Positions 6,607 to 16,351 of a stretch of DNA of 33,796 nucleotides are shown in pieces (position 1 is the stretch's first letter; every line of letters starts with the position of its first letter). A program made the translations under genes and the position numbers. Under the pieces are notes generated by a model that had not been told where the DNA came from, made no database searches, and was given only the letters and a program-made list of their open reading frames with translations. Source of the stretch: Dermatophilaceae bacterium (GTDB lineage: Bacteria; Actinomycetota; Actinomycetes; Actinomycetales; Dermatophilaceae). The stretch is from assembly GCA_014377705.1 (NCBI GenBank), contig JACMPC010000019.1, positions 1 through 33,796 of the forward strand, given 5' to 3'.

Positions 6607-8213
6607 TGGCGTTCCTGTCCCAGCTGTCCCACCGTGGTCGCGTTCGCATCCGGCGGGTTGTCCAGCAGTCGCAGGATCTCGGGCCCGATCATGGTGACGT
6701 CGCCTGCCCCGACGGTCAGGACCAGATCCCCCGGGCTGGCAAGCCGAGCCGCCAGCGGGGCCACCTCGGACCAGGAGGGCACGAACCGCACTCGCTCTCC
6801 CGCCTGGGGGTCGCCGGCATACCGGTCAGCGAGCCGGTCACTGATCAGTGCGCCGCTGACCCCCGGCATGGGGTCCTCGCGCGCGGCGTACACCTCCATC
6901 ACGAGGACGATATCCGCCGGCGACAGCGCTTCCGCCAGCTCTGCCGCGAAATCGCGGGTCCGCGAGTAGAGGTGCGGCTGGAACACCACGATCAGTCGTC
7001 CCGGGGCGGCCAGGACCCTGGCGGTCTCAACCACTGCGGACACCTTGCCGGGGTTGTGCGCGTAGTCGTCCACCACCCGGACACCGCTAGCCTCGCCCTT
7101 GGGCTCAAAACGTCGCCGGGTGCCGGTGAAGCTCGAGAGTCCCCGCAGGACCCGGGCGGGATCCTGTCCCAGCCCTTCGGTGGCCGCCACCAGAGCAGCG
7201 GTCGCATTGAGCAGGTTATGTCGTCCCGGAATAGAGATGTCGAGACGTCCGATCCCGGGCAGCCCGGCGGCAACGCCGACACCACGGTGATGGCTGCCCT
7301 CGCCGCGCGTCAGCGTTGCGTACGCCTGCATCCCGGCACCACCCACGTCGCGCAGCCGGACGTCCGCGTCAGCTGCCATGCCATAGCTGATCACCCGGGT
7401 GCCGGCCGCCCTGGCAACCTCGCACAGGGTCCGCGATCCCTGGTCGTCCGCGCATGTCACCAGCAGACCACCCGGCTGAACCGTCGCGGCGAACCTCGCA
7501 TAGGCCGCCTGCACCTTCTCGAAGGTGCCGTAGAAGTCGAGGTGGTCAGGCTGCACGTTGGTCACGATGGCAACCTCTGGCCGGTAGACCAGGAACGACC
7601 CGTCGCTCTCATCGGCCTCGGCCACGAAGATCTCGCCCGTGCCGTGGTGGGCGTTGGTGCCATGCTTGGCGAGCTCGCCGCCGACGGCGAACGACGGGTC
7701 GACACCACACTGCTGCAGTGCCACCACCAGCATCGAGGTTGTCGTGGTCTTGCCGTTGGCGCCGGCGACCGCAACCTTGCGAGATCCCTGCATCACCGAT
7801 GCCAGGGCCTGGGAGCGGTGCAGCACCCGGAGCCCGCGCGAGCGGGCCTCTCGAAGCTCGACGTTGTTCTCCCGGATCGCCGAGGAGACGACAACGGTGT
7901 CAGCGCCTGCGAGGTTGGCGACGTCATGGCCGATATGGACCTGGGCTCCCTCAGCGGCAAGGGCGGCCAGCACGAGGGACTTCTTGGCATCGGACCCGCT
8001 GACCGTCAGACCCCTCGCCAGCATCACCCTGGCAACGCCGGACATCCCGGCGCCACCGATGGCGATGAAATGGACCGCCCCCAGGCTGCCGGCGGGCGGG
8101 ACCTCGTCGCCGAAGTCAAACCGCTCGTTCGACCCGTTGGCGGCATGAACATACGTCGACGGTGTCGACGGTGTCGACGGCGCAGCGGAGGGTGACCCGC
8201 TTGTTGAGCTCAT
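6603..8213 (-). CDS. murC: UDP-N-acetylmuramate--L-alanine ligase MurC
   Basis: A 536-residue Mur ligase that adds L-Ala to UDP-MurNAc with ATP in the cytoplasm. Seen are the N-terminal Rossmann motif HFIAIGGAGMSG (from residue 48), the P-loop GANGKTT (151-157), the EADESDGSF acidic stretch, the NVQPDHLDFYG Mur signature, and the C-terminal domain with DDYAHNP and FQPHLYSRT. About 45 residues precede the first domain, more than in E. coli MurC; part of this comes from a PST repeat encoded by three 9-bp units. ATG 8213 overlaps the murG stop (ATGA), and the gene end overlaps ftsQ. Identity is very sure. Confidence 0.97.
   Translation of the reverse strand: MSSTSGSPSAAPSTPSTPSTYVHAANGSNERFDFGDEVPPAGSLGAVHFIAIGGAGMSGVARVMLARGLTVSGSDAKKSLVLAALAAEGAQVHIGHDVANLAGADTVVVSSAIRENNVELREARSRGLRVLHRSQALASVMQGSRKVAVAGANGKTTTTSMLVVALQQCGVDPSFAVGGELAKHGTNAHHGTGEIFVAEADESDGSFLVYRPEVAIVTNVQPDHLDFYGTFEKVQAAYARFAATVQPGGLLVTCADDQGSRTLCEVARAAGTRVISYGMAADADVRLRDVGGAGMQAYATLTRGEGSHHRGVGVAAGLPGIGRLDISIPGRHNLLNATAALVAATEGLGQDPARVLRGLSSFTGTRRRFEPKGEASGVRVVDDYAHNPGKVSAVVETARVLAAPGRLIVVFQPHLYSRTRDFAAELAEALSPADIVLVMEVYAAREDPMPGVSGALISDRLADRYAGDPQAGERVRFVPSWSEVAPLAARLASPGDLVLTVGAGDVTMIGPEILRLLDNPPDANATTVGQLGQERH
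8155..8181. repeat. three 9-bp repeats inside the murC 5' end
   Basis: GTCGACGGT occurs three times in a row (the last copy ends GGC). On the coding strand it gives the PST-PST-PST stretch near residues 12-20 of MurC, in a poorly conserved N-terminal tail. Confidence 0.8.
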
Positions 8214-9328
8214 CGAACACCTCGTGAGTCCGCTGCCACGGCAACCAGATCAGCCAGCCGCTCGTCCGCCTCGCGCTCCCCCATCGTGGCCGCGGCACGG
8301 GCCATCCCGGCGATCCGCGGCCCATCGGTCACCAGCGGGACCAGCGCCTCCTCGATCCACTGCGGCGTCAGAGCCGAGTCGTCGAGCAGGATGCCGCCGC
8401 CGGCTGCCACCACATCGGCGGCATTGAACCGCTGCTCGCCGTTGCCGATCGGCAGGGGCACGTAGACAGCCGGCAGCCCGACCGCTGTCAGCTCGCAGAC
8501 CGTGTTGGCACCGGATCGGGCAACCACCAGATCGGCTGCCGCGTAGGCCAGGTCCATCCGGTCGACGTAGTCGGCCACGACGTACGGCGGCCCGGTCATC
8601 TTCGAGTCCTGCGCGAACGCCTTGCCAAGTCCGGTGATGTGCAGCACCTGTATGCCACGTGCGCGTAGCGCGTCGACCTGTGACGCGAACGCCGCGTTGA
8701 GCCGGTGAGCTCCCAGGGACCCGCCGGTGACCAGCAGTGTCGGCCTGTGGTCGTCGAGGCCGAAGTGCGCCAGCGCCTCTGAACGCCTTGCTGCCCGGTC
8801 CAGCACCGCGATCTCGCGACGCAACGGCATGCCGATGGCGGTGGCATGTGCCAGCGAGGTGGAGGCGAACGTCGTGGCGACGTACGGCGTCAGACGCGCA
8901 CCCAGGCGGTTCGCAAGACCCGGCCGGGAGTTCTGCTCATGCACCACTATGGGGATCTTTCGCTTGCGGGCAGCCAGATATGCCGGCGACGAGACGTACC
9001 CGCCAAAGCCAACCACGACGTCAGGAGAGGTCGCATCCATCGCAGCGCCAGCCGCGTCGACGGCCGCCTTCAGTGCCCTCGGCAGTCGCCCCAGCGCACC
9101 CCCGGGCCGACGGGGAAAGGCGACTTTCGGGATCGTCCGCAGGTCGTATCCGCGGGCAGGCACCAAACGCTGTTCAAGACCGTTCTGGGTGCCCAGAGCC
9201 GTCACCCTCAGGTCCGGGTCCCGGCGCCGGAGGCAGTCCGCGAGAGCCAGCAGGGGCGAGACATGGCCCGCCGAACCGCCACCAGCCAGAAGCACCGACG
9301 ACAACCCCTGCCCGGAGCGAGCACTCAT
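8210..9328 (-). CDS. murG: MurG, lipid II-forming GlcNAc transferase
   Basis: A 372-residue GT28 glycosyltransferase that moves GlcNAc from UDP-GlcNAc to lipid I on the inner face of the membrane. The N-domain carries the G-loop GGGSAGH (16-22) and GGYVSSPA (109-116) with HEQN (130-133). The C-domain carries TGGSLGAHRLN, the UDP-GlcNAc site SGANTVCE (272-279) and GNGEQR (295-300). Length matches the family. ATG 9328 overlaps the ftsW stop and the gene end overlaps the murC start, both ATGA, so flippase or polymerase, transferase and ligase are translationally coupled. Confidence 0.97.
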   Translation of the reverse strand: MSARSGQGLSSVLLAGGGSAGHVSPLLALADCLRRRDPDLRVTALGTQNGLEQRLVPARGYDLRTIPKVAFPRRPGGALGRLPRALKAAVDAAGAAMDATSPDVVVGFGGYVSSPAYLAARKRKIPIVVHEQNSRPGLANRLGARLTPYVATTFASTSLAHATAIGMPLRREIAVLDRAARRSEALAHFGLDDHRPTLLVTGGSLGAHRLNAAFASQVDALRARGIQVLHITGLGKAFAQDSKMTGPPYVVADYVDRMDLAYAAADLVVARSGANTVCELTAVGLPAVYVPLPIGNGEQRFNAADVVAAGGGILLDDSALTPQWIEEALVPLVTDGPRIAGMARAAATMGEREADERLADLVAVAADSRGVR

Positions 9329-10617
9329 GATCTGCGACCACGGCGGGTCGCCATCACCGCGAGAGATCGACGCACCACACCCGGACGGGCCGCGAGGGCC
9401 TCACGGCAGCCAGGCTCGTTTCGGGCGAACGACAACAACATGCCGAGGGCGAACAGCGTTGCCATCAAGGCTGAGCCACCGCTTGAGACCAAAGGCAGCG
9501 GAACCCCGATGACCGGAAGAAGCCCGATCACCCCACCCATGTTGATGACAGCCTGGGAGAGGATCCAGACCATCACGCCGGCGGTCGCGATCCGGACGAA
9601 GAAGTCGTCGCAGCGCAGGACCAGCCGGTAGCAGGCAAAGGCCAGCAGCCCGAACAGGGCGATGATCGCCAAGGTTCCCGGCAGGCCGAGCTCCTCACCG
9701 ATGATCGCGAAGATGAAGTCGTTGTGGGCAGCGGGCAACCACGACCACTTCTCCCGGCTGGCACCGAGGCCGACCCCCCACCAGCCACCATCGGCCAGAG
9801 CGTACTGACCGTGGATCGTCTGGAAGCACTTGCCGGGGTCGGTGCACCCGCTCAGCCAGGTCTGGATGCGGCCCATCCGGTTGGCGCTCGTGAGCGCCAT
9901 CGCTGTGGCCAGCCCCGCGGCGATCACCCCCGCCATGAGGAACATCCGAGCCGGGACGCCTGCCACGAAGAGCATCCCGCCAATGATGGCCAGAAGCACC
10001 AGACCGGTGCCGAGGTCGCCACCGGCCAGGACGAGCAGCAACAGCAGCCCTCCTGCCGGGACCACCAGCGGCACCGCGACATGCAGGAACTCGCCTAGAA
10101 GGCGCCGCTTCTTCGTCAGTACGCTGGCACCGAAAAGGACCAGCGCGAACTTGGCAAACTCCGAAGGCTGAACCTGCTGGCCCGCGATGTGGATCCAGTT
10201 GCGGTTGCCGTTGACCTCGACACCCAGCCCCGGCACGAACACCAGCCCCTGAAGAATGATTGCCACAGCCAGCAGCGGCACGGATATCCGCTTCCAGACG
10301 GACAGGGGGAGCCGGTTGGCCACGAAGGCCCCGATGACGCCGGCGACAGCGTACTGAAGCTGGTTGAGGAAGATCGTATAGGACGAGTTGGACTCCTTGT
10401 AGGAGGTCACGCTGGAGGCAGACAGGACCATCGCCAGGCCGATAATGACCAGCATCGTGGTCGCGCTGAGCAGCAGGTAGTAGGTGGTGACCGGGGACTC
10501 GAGACGTTCCAGCCACGGCATGGCCTTGCGCCAGGCGGGCGAACCGGCTGAGGCTGGGGGCCGGCTCCTGCCTCCCGGGGTGGCTGACGAGCCGGGCCAG
10601 GACGAGGTAGTGGTCAC
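9325..10617 (-). CDS. ftsW: SEDS glycosyltransferase FtsW
   Basis: A 430-residue SEDS-family protein with about ten membrane helices, the septal peptidoglycan polymerase that works with FtsI. Family motifs are NRNWI near 139, QPSEFAK (150-156), GGDLGTG (199-205), GGWWGVGLG near 277-285, the presumed catalytic aspartate D300 in AHNDFIFA, and a C-terminal GVPLPLVSSGGS. A basic and Pro/Ser-rich tail of about 40 residues precedes the first helix. The start is GTG 10617, overlapping the murD stop as GTGA. Two cysteines (C258 and C264) lie in the large extracytoplasmic loop just before the catalytic part. Confidence 0.95.
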   Translation of the reverse strand: MTTTSSWPGSSATPGGRSRPPASAGSPAWRKAMPWLERLESPVTTYYLLLSATTMLVIIGLAMVLSASSVTSYKESNSSYTIFLNQLQYAVAGVIGAFVANRLPLSVWKRISVPLLAVAIILQGLVFVPGLGVEVNGNRNWIHIAGQQVQPSEFAKFALVLFGASVLTKKRRLLGEFLHVAVPLVVPAGGLLLLLVLAGGDLGTGLVLLAIIGGMLFVAGVPARMFLMAGVIAAGLATAMALTSANRMGRIQTWLSGCTDPGKCFQTIHGQYALADGGWWGVGLGASREKWSWLPAAHNDFIFAIIGEELGLPGTLAIIALFGLLAFACYRLVLRCDDFFVRIATAGVMVWILSQAVINMGGVIGLLPVIGVPLPLVSSGGSALMATLFALGMLLSFARNEPGCREALAARPGVVRRSLAVMATRRGRRS

Positions 10618-12131
10618 GGTGCGGTGGGCCCTTCGTCTTGGCTCGCGTAGCGGCGTACCGCTTCGGCAAACGCGTCGCCACGTGCGCCATAGTTGGAGAA
10701 CATGTCCATCGATGCTGCCGCAGGGGCGAGCAGGACCACGTCGCCGGGCTGTGCCAGGGCGCCGGCGCGAGCCACCACGAGATCCATGACTCCAGTCTCG
10801 GTGTCGGGCACGTCGACCACCGGCACATCGGGTGCGTGTCGCTGCAGGGCCCGGGCAATCTGCTCGCGGTCGGCCCCGATCAGCACGACTCCTCGCAGCC
10901 GTTCGGCCATCGACTGGACGAGGGAGTCAACATCAGCTCCCTTGAGCAGCCCCCCGGCGATCCACACCACATGCTCGAAGGCAGCCAGGGAAGCGCCCGC
11001 GGCGTGGGGGTTGGTGGCTTTGGAGTCGTCGATGAAGCGCACCCCGTCGACTGTTGCCACGTCGGCAATCCGGTGCGGGTCGGGGACGAAGGCGCGAAGT
11101 CCGTCACGCACCGAAAGCGGGCCCACCCCGTAGGCGCGTGCCAGTGCCGCGGCTGCCAGGGCATTTGCCACGTTATGAGGTGCCACGGAGGGGCCATCTC
11201 CCTGCAGGTCCGCCAGGGTGGCGAGCTCCGCGGCCGAGGTCCTGCGCTGCTCGACGAACGCCCTGTCGGCCAGAACGTCGTCGACCAGTCCGACCATGGA
11301 CGGCCCCGGCAGGCCCAGGGTGAAGCCGATGGCGCGACAGCCCTCCACGACATCGGCGTCCATGACCATCTGCTCGGTAGCGGGGTCCTGGACGTTGTAG
11401 ACACAGGCGACCTGGGTGCCCGCATAGACCTTGGCCTTGGCCAGGCCGTACTCGTCCATCGACCCGTGCCAGTCGACATGGTCGGGCGCGACGTTGAGGC
11501 AGACCGATGCGAAGGGGGCCACCGACCGTTCCCAGTGCAGCTGGAAGCTGGACAGCTCAACGGCCAGCACGTCGTACGGGTCAGGGTGCAGGACCGCCTC
11601 GAGCAGCGGGGTGCCCACGTTCCCGGCGCTGGTCGCGCGCAGCCCGGCGGCGCGCAGGATGCAGGCAAGCATCTTGACGGTCGTCGTCTTGCCGTTCGTG
11701 CCGGTGATCGTGATCCATGGCGCCGCGCCGGACCGGGCGCGCATTCGCCAGGCGAGCTCGACCTCGCCCCAGACCGGAATGCCGCGTGCTGCCGCGGCGA
11801 GCAACAGGGGGTGGTCGGGACGGAAGCCGGGTGAGGTCACCACGAGCTCGGTGCTCGCAGGCACCGTGAGCAGGTGCTCGGGCCCGAGCCGGACATCCAC
11901 ATCCAGGATCTCCAGGATCCGGGCACGTTCGACGATGGCGGGTGTGGCGTCAGCACTGACCGCGGTGACGATGGCGCCGCGCTCGGAGAGCGCATCGGCA
12001 GCCGCGAACCCGCTGACACCAAGGCCGGTGACCAGGATGCGCAGCGATGACCAGTCGGCGTCGCGGTGGGTGAGCTCGCGCGACCCCTCGCGGGGTTCGT
12101 AGCTGGGGTCAGGATCCGTGGAGCTCTTCAT
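10614..12131 (-). CDS. murD: UDP-N-acetylmuramoyl-L-alanine--D-glutamate ligase MurD
   Basis: A 505-residue Mur ligase adding D-Glu to UDP-MurNAc-L-Ala. It has the N-terminal Rossmann motif RILVTGLGVSG (from about residue 31), the P-loop GTNGKTTT (144-151), NVAPDHVDWHG, and the C-terminal DDSKATNP motif typical of MurD. The ATG at 12131 follows a GAGGAA site that overlaps the mraY stop, with a 7-base gap between genes; the frame is open further up but that would run into mraY. The N-terminal tail of about 28 residues is a little longer than usual. The end overlaps ftsW by 4 bp. Confidence 0.96.
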   Translation of the reverse strand: MKSSTDPDPSYEPREGSRELTHRDADWSSLRILVTGLGVSGFAAADALSERGAIVTAVSADATPAIVERARILEILDVDVRLGPEHLLTVPASTELVVTSPGFRPDHPLLLAAAARGIPVWGEVELAWRMRARSGAAPWITITGTNGKTTTVKMLACILRAAGLRATSAGNVGTPLLEAVLHPDPYDVLAVELSSFQLHWERSVAPFASVCLNVAPDHVDWHGSMDEYGLAKAKVYAGTQVACVYNVQDPATEQMVMDADVVEGCRAIGFTLGLPGPSMVGLVDDVLADRAFVEQRRTSAAELATLADLQGDGPSVAPHNVANALAAAALARAYGVGPLSVRDGLRAFVPDPHRIADVATVDGVRFIDDSKATNPHAAGASLAAFEHVVWIAGGLLKGADVDSLVQSMAERLRGVVLIGADREQIARALQRHAPDVPVVDVPDTETGVMDLVVARAGALAQPGDVVLLAPAAASMDMFSNYGARGDAFAEAVRRYASQDEGPTAP

Positions 12132-12138
12132 TGCTTCC

Positions 12139-13221
12139 TCACCCTGCTCCGACAACCCACTCCGCGTAGAAGACGCCCAGCCCGAGCGCCACGAACAGTC
12201 CGGCAATGATCCAGAACCGGATGACGATGGTGATCTCGTCCCACCCGGCCAGCTCGAAGTGGTGCTGCAGGGGAGCCATTCTGAACACCCGCCGGCCGGT
12301 CATCTTGAACGAGCCCACCTGGATGATCACCGAGAGCGTGATGATGACGAACAGACCACCGAGAATCACGATGAGCAGCTCGGTGCGGGTGGTGATGGCC
12401 AGACCGGCCATAGCACCGCCCAGCGCCAGCGACCCCGTATCGCCCATGAAGATCTTCGCCGGGGAGGCGTTCCACCACAGAAAGCCGAAGCAGGCCCCCA
12501 CCAGCGAGGCGGCCACCACTGCCAGGTCGTGCGGGTCGCGAACCTCGTAGCAGTTGGCGCCGGGGTTGCTCTGGCAGTTCTGGTTGAACTGCCAGATCGC
12601 GATCAGCACGTAGGAGCCGAACACCATCACGCTGGCGCCGGTCGCGAGCCCGTCCAGGCCGTCGGTGAGGTTCACCCCGTTGCTGGTGCCGGCGATCATC
12701 AGGTTCGCCCAGATCACGAACAGGACTATTCCGAGCACCGTCCCGGCGAAGGCGAAGTTGACGTTGGTGTCGCGCACGAAGGACACGAACGGCACGGCGG
12801 GTGTGCGGAACCGGCTGTTGGGGAACTGCAGCGCGAGGAACGCGAACGCCGTTGCCACCAGGGTCTGTCCGCCGAGCTTCTGCTTGGTGCGCAACCCCAG
12901 GCTGCGCTGTTTGGAGATCTTGATGTAGTCGTCGAGGAAGCCCACCACTGCCAGTCCCGTCATCAGGAACAGGACCAGCATCGCGCTCACCGTCGGCGGG
13001 GTCACGGTGAAGACATGCGCTCCCGCGTAGGCCAGCAGCGAGGCCGCTATGATAAGTGCCCCACCCATGGTGGGGGTGCCGCGTTTGGTGTGGTGCGAGG
13101 TGGGTCCGTCGTCCCTGATGAACTGGCCGTAGCCTTGGCGGACCAGGAACTTGATGAACAGCGGGGTGCCCAGCAGCGACACCATGAGCGAGATACCTCC
13201 GGCCAGCAGGACTGCCTTCAC
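12139..13221 (-). CDS. mraY: MraY, phospho-MurNAc-pentapeptide translocase
   Basis: A 360-residue, roughly ten-helix membrane enzyme that transfers phospho-MurNAc-pentapeptide to undecaprenyl phosphate, making lipid I. Catalytic motifs are FLDDYIK with D97-D98, [12 protein letters not shown] (about 184-195) and MGDTGS with D261; the substrate loop KRGTPTMGG lies near residue 46. I use GTG 13221, which overlaps the murF stop (GTGA) and follows GAGGTG; a farther ATG would add 16 residues from murF sequence. Two cysteines (C216 and C224) lie in the loop before [12 protein letters not shown], probably outside the membrane. Confidence 0.97.
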   Translation of the reverse strand: MKAVLLAGGISLMVSLLGTPLFIKFLVRQGYGQFIRDDGPTSHHTKRGTPTMGGALIIAASLLAYAGAHVFTVTPPTVSAMLVLFLMTGLAVVGFLDDYIKISKQRSLGLRTKQKLGGQTLVATAFAFLALQFPNSRFRTPAVPFVSFVRDTNVNFAFAGTVLGIVLFVIWANLMIAGTSNGVNLTDGLDGLATGASVMVFGSYVLIAIWQFNQNCQSNPGANCYEVRDPHDLAVVAASLVGACFGFLWWNASPAKIFMGDTGSLALGGAMAGLAITTRTELLIVILGGLFVIITLSVIIQVGSFKMTGRRVFRMAPLQHHFELAGWDEITIVIRFWIIAGLFVALGLGVFYAEWVVGAG

Positions 13222-14675
13222 GAGCGCACCTCGGTCACGGTGCCGTCGAGCAGACGATCCCCGAGCCACCGAAGCCCCGCGTCGCGGCTGGACTTGACCA
13301 GCACGACGTCACCGGGGGCCAGGTTCTGCCCGAGCAGGCCAAAGGCCGCCTCGGTGTCCGGCACCCAGGTCGACTGGCTGCCTGCCGACCGGATCGAGCC
13401 CTCGTCGCGGGCGCCACTGTCGATGGGCCGGGCTCCCTGCCCCACGGCGATCACCTTCGAGACGTTCAGGCTCACGGCAAGCCGGCCCAGGGCTTCATGC
13501 TCGGCGGCGGAGTCGGGCCCGAGCTCGAGCATCTCGCCCAGCACCGCCCAGGTCCGTCGGCCCTGTCCCTGGCCCATGGCAGTCAGCGCCTTCAGCGCAG
13601 CGCGCATCGAGTCCGGGTTGGCGTTGTAGGCGTCGTTGACGATCGTGACGCCGTCGGCCCGCTCGTGAACCTCCATCCGCCAGCGACTGAGCGGGCGGGC
13701 GTCCCCCAGTGCCGTGGCGACCTCGGGCAGCGGCAAACCCAGGGCCATGGCGACAGCGGCGACCGCGAGGGCGTTGCCGACATGGTGCTCGCCGTGGAAC
13801 GCCAGGACGACCGGGGCTCTGCCCTGGTCGGTGACGAGGGTGAAGGAGGCCCGACCCTGCGCGTCGAGCAAGATGTCCAGCGCCCGCACCGCGGCCTGAG
13901 CCGACTGCCCGACCCCGATGACCTGGGCCCGGGTCTGGCTCGCCATCGCCCAGACAATCGGGTCGTCCGCGTTGAGGACCGCGAACCCCGTTGCGGGCAA
14001 TGCCTGCACGAGCTCGGCCTTGGCCCGGCCGATGGCCTCACGTGAGCCGAACTCCCCGAGGTGCGCGGTCCCCACGTTGAGGACGACGCCGATCCGGGGC
14101 GACGCGAGCCGGGTCAGGTACTCGATGTGACCGATCCCTCGGGCGCCCATCTCCAGAACGAGGTATGCCGTCGTGGGAGTGATCCGGCACACCGTCAGCG
14201 GCACGCCGACCTCGGAGTTCAGGGAGCCGACGTTGGCAACCGTCTCGCCATGGCGCTGTAGCACCGACCAGAGCAGATCCTTGGTGCTGGTCTTGCCCGA
14301 GGATCCGGTGATGCCGATGACCACGGCGCTTTCGTTGCGCTCGACCAGCGCGTGGGCGAGCGAGACGAACGCCTCCTGCACATCCGGGACCACCACGGAC
14401 GGCAGGTCGGCGACCGGCCGCGAGGTGAGCGCTGCGACGGCTCCCTGGGAGCGCGCCGCCGGGGCGAACTGGTGTCCGTCCATCGACTCGCCGATGCGTG
14501 CCACATACAGGCTACCTGCGCTGGCCTCCCGTGAATCGGTGACCACCGGGCCGTCCACCAGGGGATCCGAACTCGCGCCGTCCGACCCCGCAGCCTTCGA
14601 ACCCGGGGTGCCGATGGCCTCACAGACCTTGCCGCCGGTGATCCGGGCGATCTCGCTGAGCCTGAGGGCGATCAC
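13218..14675 (-). CDS. murF: UDP-MurNAc-tripeptide--D-alanyl-D-alanine ligase MurF
   Basis: A 485-residue Mur ligase that adds D-Ala-D-Ala to complete the UDP-MurNAc-pentapeptide. It shows the N-terminal binding domain with VTDSRE near residue 45, the MurF P-loop variant GSSGKTST (124-131), [20 protein letters not shown], and [11 protein letters not shown] in the C-terminal domain. The start is GTG 14675, overlapping the murE stop as GTGA; the end overlaps mraY the same way. Length is ordinary, with a small Gly/Ser-rich insertion about residues 22-40. Confidence 0.97.
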   Translation of the reverse strand: MIALRLSEIARITGGKVCEAIGTPGSKAAGSDGASSDPLVDGPVVTDSREASAGSLYVARIGESMDGHQFAPAARSQGAVAALTSRPVADLPSVVVPDVQEAFVSLAHALVERNESAVVIGITGSSGKTSTKDLLWSVLQRHGETVANVGSLNSEVGVPLTVCRITPTTAYLVLEMGARGIGHIEYLTRLASPRIGVVLNVGTAHLGEFGSREAIGRAKAELVQALPATGFAVLNADDPIVWAMASQTRAQVIGVGQSAQAAVRALDILLDAQGRASFTLVTDQGRAPVVLAFHGEHHVGNALAVAAVAMALGLPLPEVATALGDARPLSRWRMEVHERADGVTIVNDAYNANPDSMRAALKALTAMGQGQGRRTWAVLGEMLELGPDSAAEHEALGRLAVSLNVSKVIAVGQGARPIDSGARDEGSIRSAGSQSTWVPDTEAAFGLLGQNLAPGDVVLVKSSRDAGLRWLGDRLLDGTVTEVRS

Positions 14676-16330
14676 CCGCGCTCCCCTGACCCTGTCTTGT
14701 CCATCGACCCTGTCTTGTCCATAACTGCCACGTGCTCTGTCAATGCTGCTCTCAACTGTGCTCGGTCGTCGAAGGGGTGGACCACTCCGGCACTCTCCTG
14801 CCCGCTCTCGTGTCCCTTGCCGAGGATCACCACGGTGTCACCGACGCCCGCCGCGGCGACAGCCTCGCGAATAGCTGCACCGCGATCGCCGATCTCGCGG
14901 ATCGACGTTGCCGGTCGCGCGGACGACTGGTCCGGCTCCTGCTCAGCCACCCCGGCCAGCACAGCCGCGCGAATGGCCGCCGGGTCTTCCGAACGGGGGT
15001 TGTCATCAGTGACGATAACAACATCCGCGTAGGCCGCTGCTGCCGCGCCCATGGCCGCTCTCTTGCCGGAGTCCCGGTCCCCTCCGGCGCCGAGCACCGC
15101 TATCAGCGACCCGGAGGTGATGTGCCGCAACGCTGTCAGCGCTGCGGCCACCGCGTCGGGGGTGTGCGCGAAGTCGACGATGGCCAGTGGCAGGAGACCC
15201 GGGTGCGCGTCGCCGGGGGCTACGTCGCCCTCCACCCGCACCCGCTCCATCCGTCCAGGCACGTGCGGGTCGGCGGCCAGAGCGGCCTCGACGGCCTCGG
15301 CCGAGTGGCCCGCAGCCATCAGCACCAGAGCGGCGACCCCCGTGTTGGCCCGGTTGAAGTCACCGGCAAGCGCAGAGCGCAGGGACAGGCACTGTCCGTC
15401 ACCGATGAGCTCGAACGCCGACTCGTCCGACCCGGTGGTCGTGATCTGCCAGTCAGCCGGTATCTCCGGACGCGACGAGACGGAGACCAGCGGAACCAGG
15501 GACTCCCGCGCCAGTCGCCGGCCCCATTTGTCGTCCACACAGACCACGGCGCGGACCGCCCGCTCGGGCGTGAACAGCGATGCCTTGGCCAGAAAGTAGT
15601 CCTCCATGGACCCGTGGAAGTCGAGGTGGTCCTGGGAGAGGTTGGCGAACGCGGCGACGTCGAACCGCACCCCGTCGACGCGGTGCAGGGCCAGCGCATG
15701 GCTGGACACCTCCATCGTGCAGGTGTCCACGCCGCGCTCGAGCATCACGGCGAACAAGGCATGCAGGTCCGGCGACTCGGGCGTGGTCCGGACGCTCTTG
15801 ATGACGTCCTGGCCGATGCGGGTCTCAACGGTGCCGATCAGCCCGGTCACCTGTCCGAGCGCGCGCAGAGCCGAGTCAAGGAGGTATGCCGTCGTCGTCT
15901 TGCCGTTGGTACCGGTAATCCCCAGCATGGTCAGAGACTGGCTGGCGCGTCCGTAGACCAGCGCCGCGACATCGCCCAAGACGGCTCTGGGGTCTGGGAC
16001 CACAAGCAAAGGAACCCGGAGCCTCGCCACCGCGAGCAGGTCCGCGCCCGCCGGGTCGGTCAGGACGGCGACAGCGCCCAATCCGACTGCTGCGTCGACA
16101 AAGCGGGCGCCGTGCACGTTGGCCCCCGGAAGGGCGGCATACAGGTCACCGGGCCGCACGGCCCGCGAGTCCAGGGTCACCCCGCTCACCCGGACGGGAG
16201 AATCGGCGACTGCCTGAGCGACGGTGGGGGTGACCGTCCGGGGGGCCGGCGAGACACCGGCGCACTCGGCCACGGACTGAAGGCTGACGCTGACGGAATG
16301 CACGGATGAGGGACGCGGAGTCGCTGTCAC
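14672..16330 (-). CDS. murE: MurE, UDP-MurNAc-tripeptide synthetase
   Basis: A 552-residue Mur ligase adding the third stem amino acid. Motifs: TLDSRAVRPGDLYAALPG (52-69), P-loop GTNGKTTT (140-147), the lysine likely to be carbamylated (K249 in FLAKASLF), and DNPR (443-446). In known MurE enzymes DNPR contacts the diaminopimelate carboxylate, so this is probably a DAP-adding enzyme, not a lysine-adding one; meso versus LL cannot be told. The start is GTG 16330 with only GTGGA upstream, 21 bases after ftsI. The C-terminus ends with a repeated MDKTGS caused by an 18-bp tandem duplication. Confidence 0.95.
   Translation of the reverse strand: MTATPRPSSVHSVSVSLQSVAECAGVSPAPRTVTPTVAQAVADSPVRVSGVTLDSRAVRPGDLYAALPGANVHGARFVDAAVGLGAVAVLTDPAGADLLAVARLRVPLLVVPDPRAVLGDVAALVYGRASQSLTMLGITGTNGKTTTAYLLDSALRALGQVTGLIGTVETRIGQDVIKSVRTTPESPDLHALFAVMLERGVDTCTMEVSSHALALHRVDGVRFDVAAFANLSQDHLDFHGSMEDYFLAKASLFTPERAVRAVVCVDDKWGRRLARESLVPLVSVSSRPEIPADWQITTTGSDESAFELIGDGQCLSLRSALAGDFNRANTGVAALVLMAAGHSAEAVEAALAADPHVPGRMERVRVEGDVAPGDAHPGLLPLAIVDFAHTPDAVAAALTALRHITSGSLIAVLGAGGDRDSGKRAAMGAAAAAYADVVIVTDDNPRSEDPAAIRAAVLAGVAEQEPDQSSARPATSIREIGDRGAAIREAVAAAGVGDTVVILGKGHESGQESAGVVHPFDDRAQLRAALTEHVAVMDKTGSMDKTGSGERG
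14688..14722. repeat. 18-bp tandem duplication at the murE 3' end
   Basis: GACCCTGTCTTGTCCAT occurs at 14688-14704 and again at 14706-14722, identical in all 17 bases with a period of 18. It keeps the frame and gives MDKTGS twice just before the MurE stop. Confidence 0.85.
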
Positions 16331-16351
16331 GGGTTTTCCACAGAGGAGACG

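Noticed and set aside
6498-8195. 565-codon plus-strand frame opposite murC
   Set aside because: It is the antisense shadow of murC, rich in Arg/His/Gly with no domain; the murC frame has full family motifs.
14732-16309. 525-codon plus-strand frame opposite murE
   Set aside because: Antisense shadow from high G+C; composition is atypical and murE is unmistakable.
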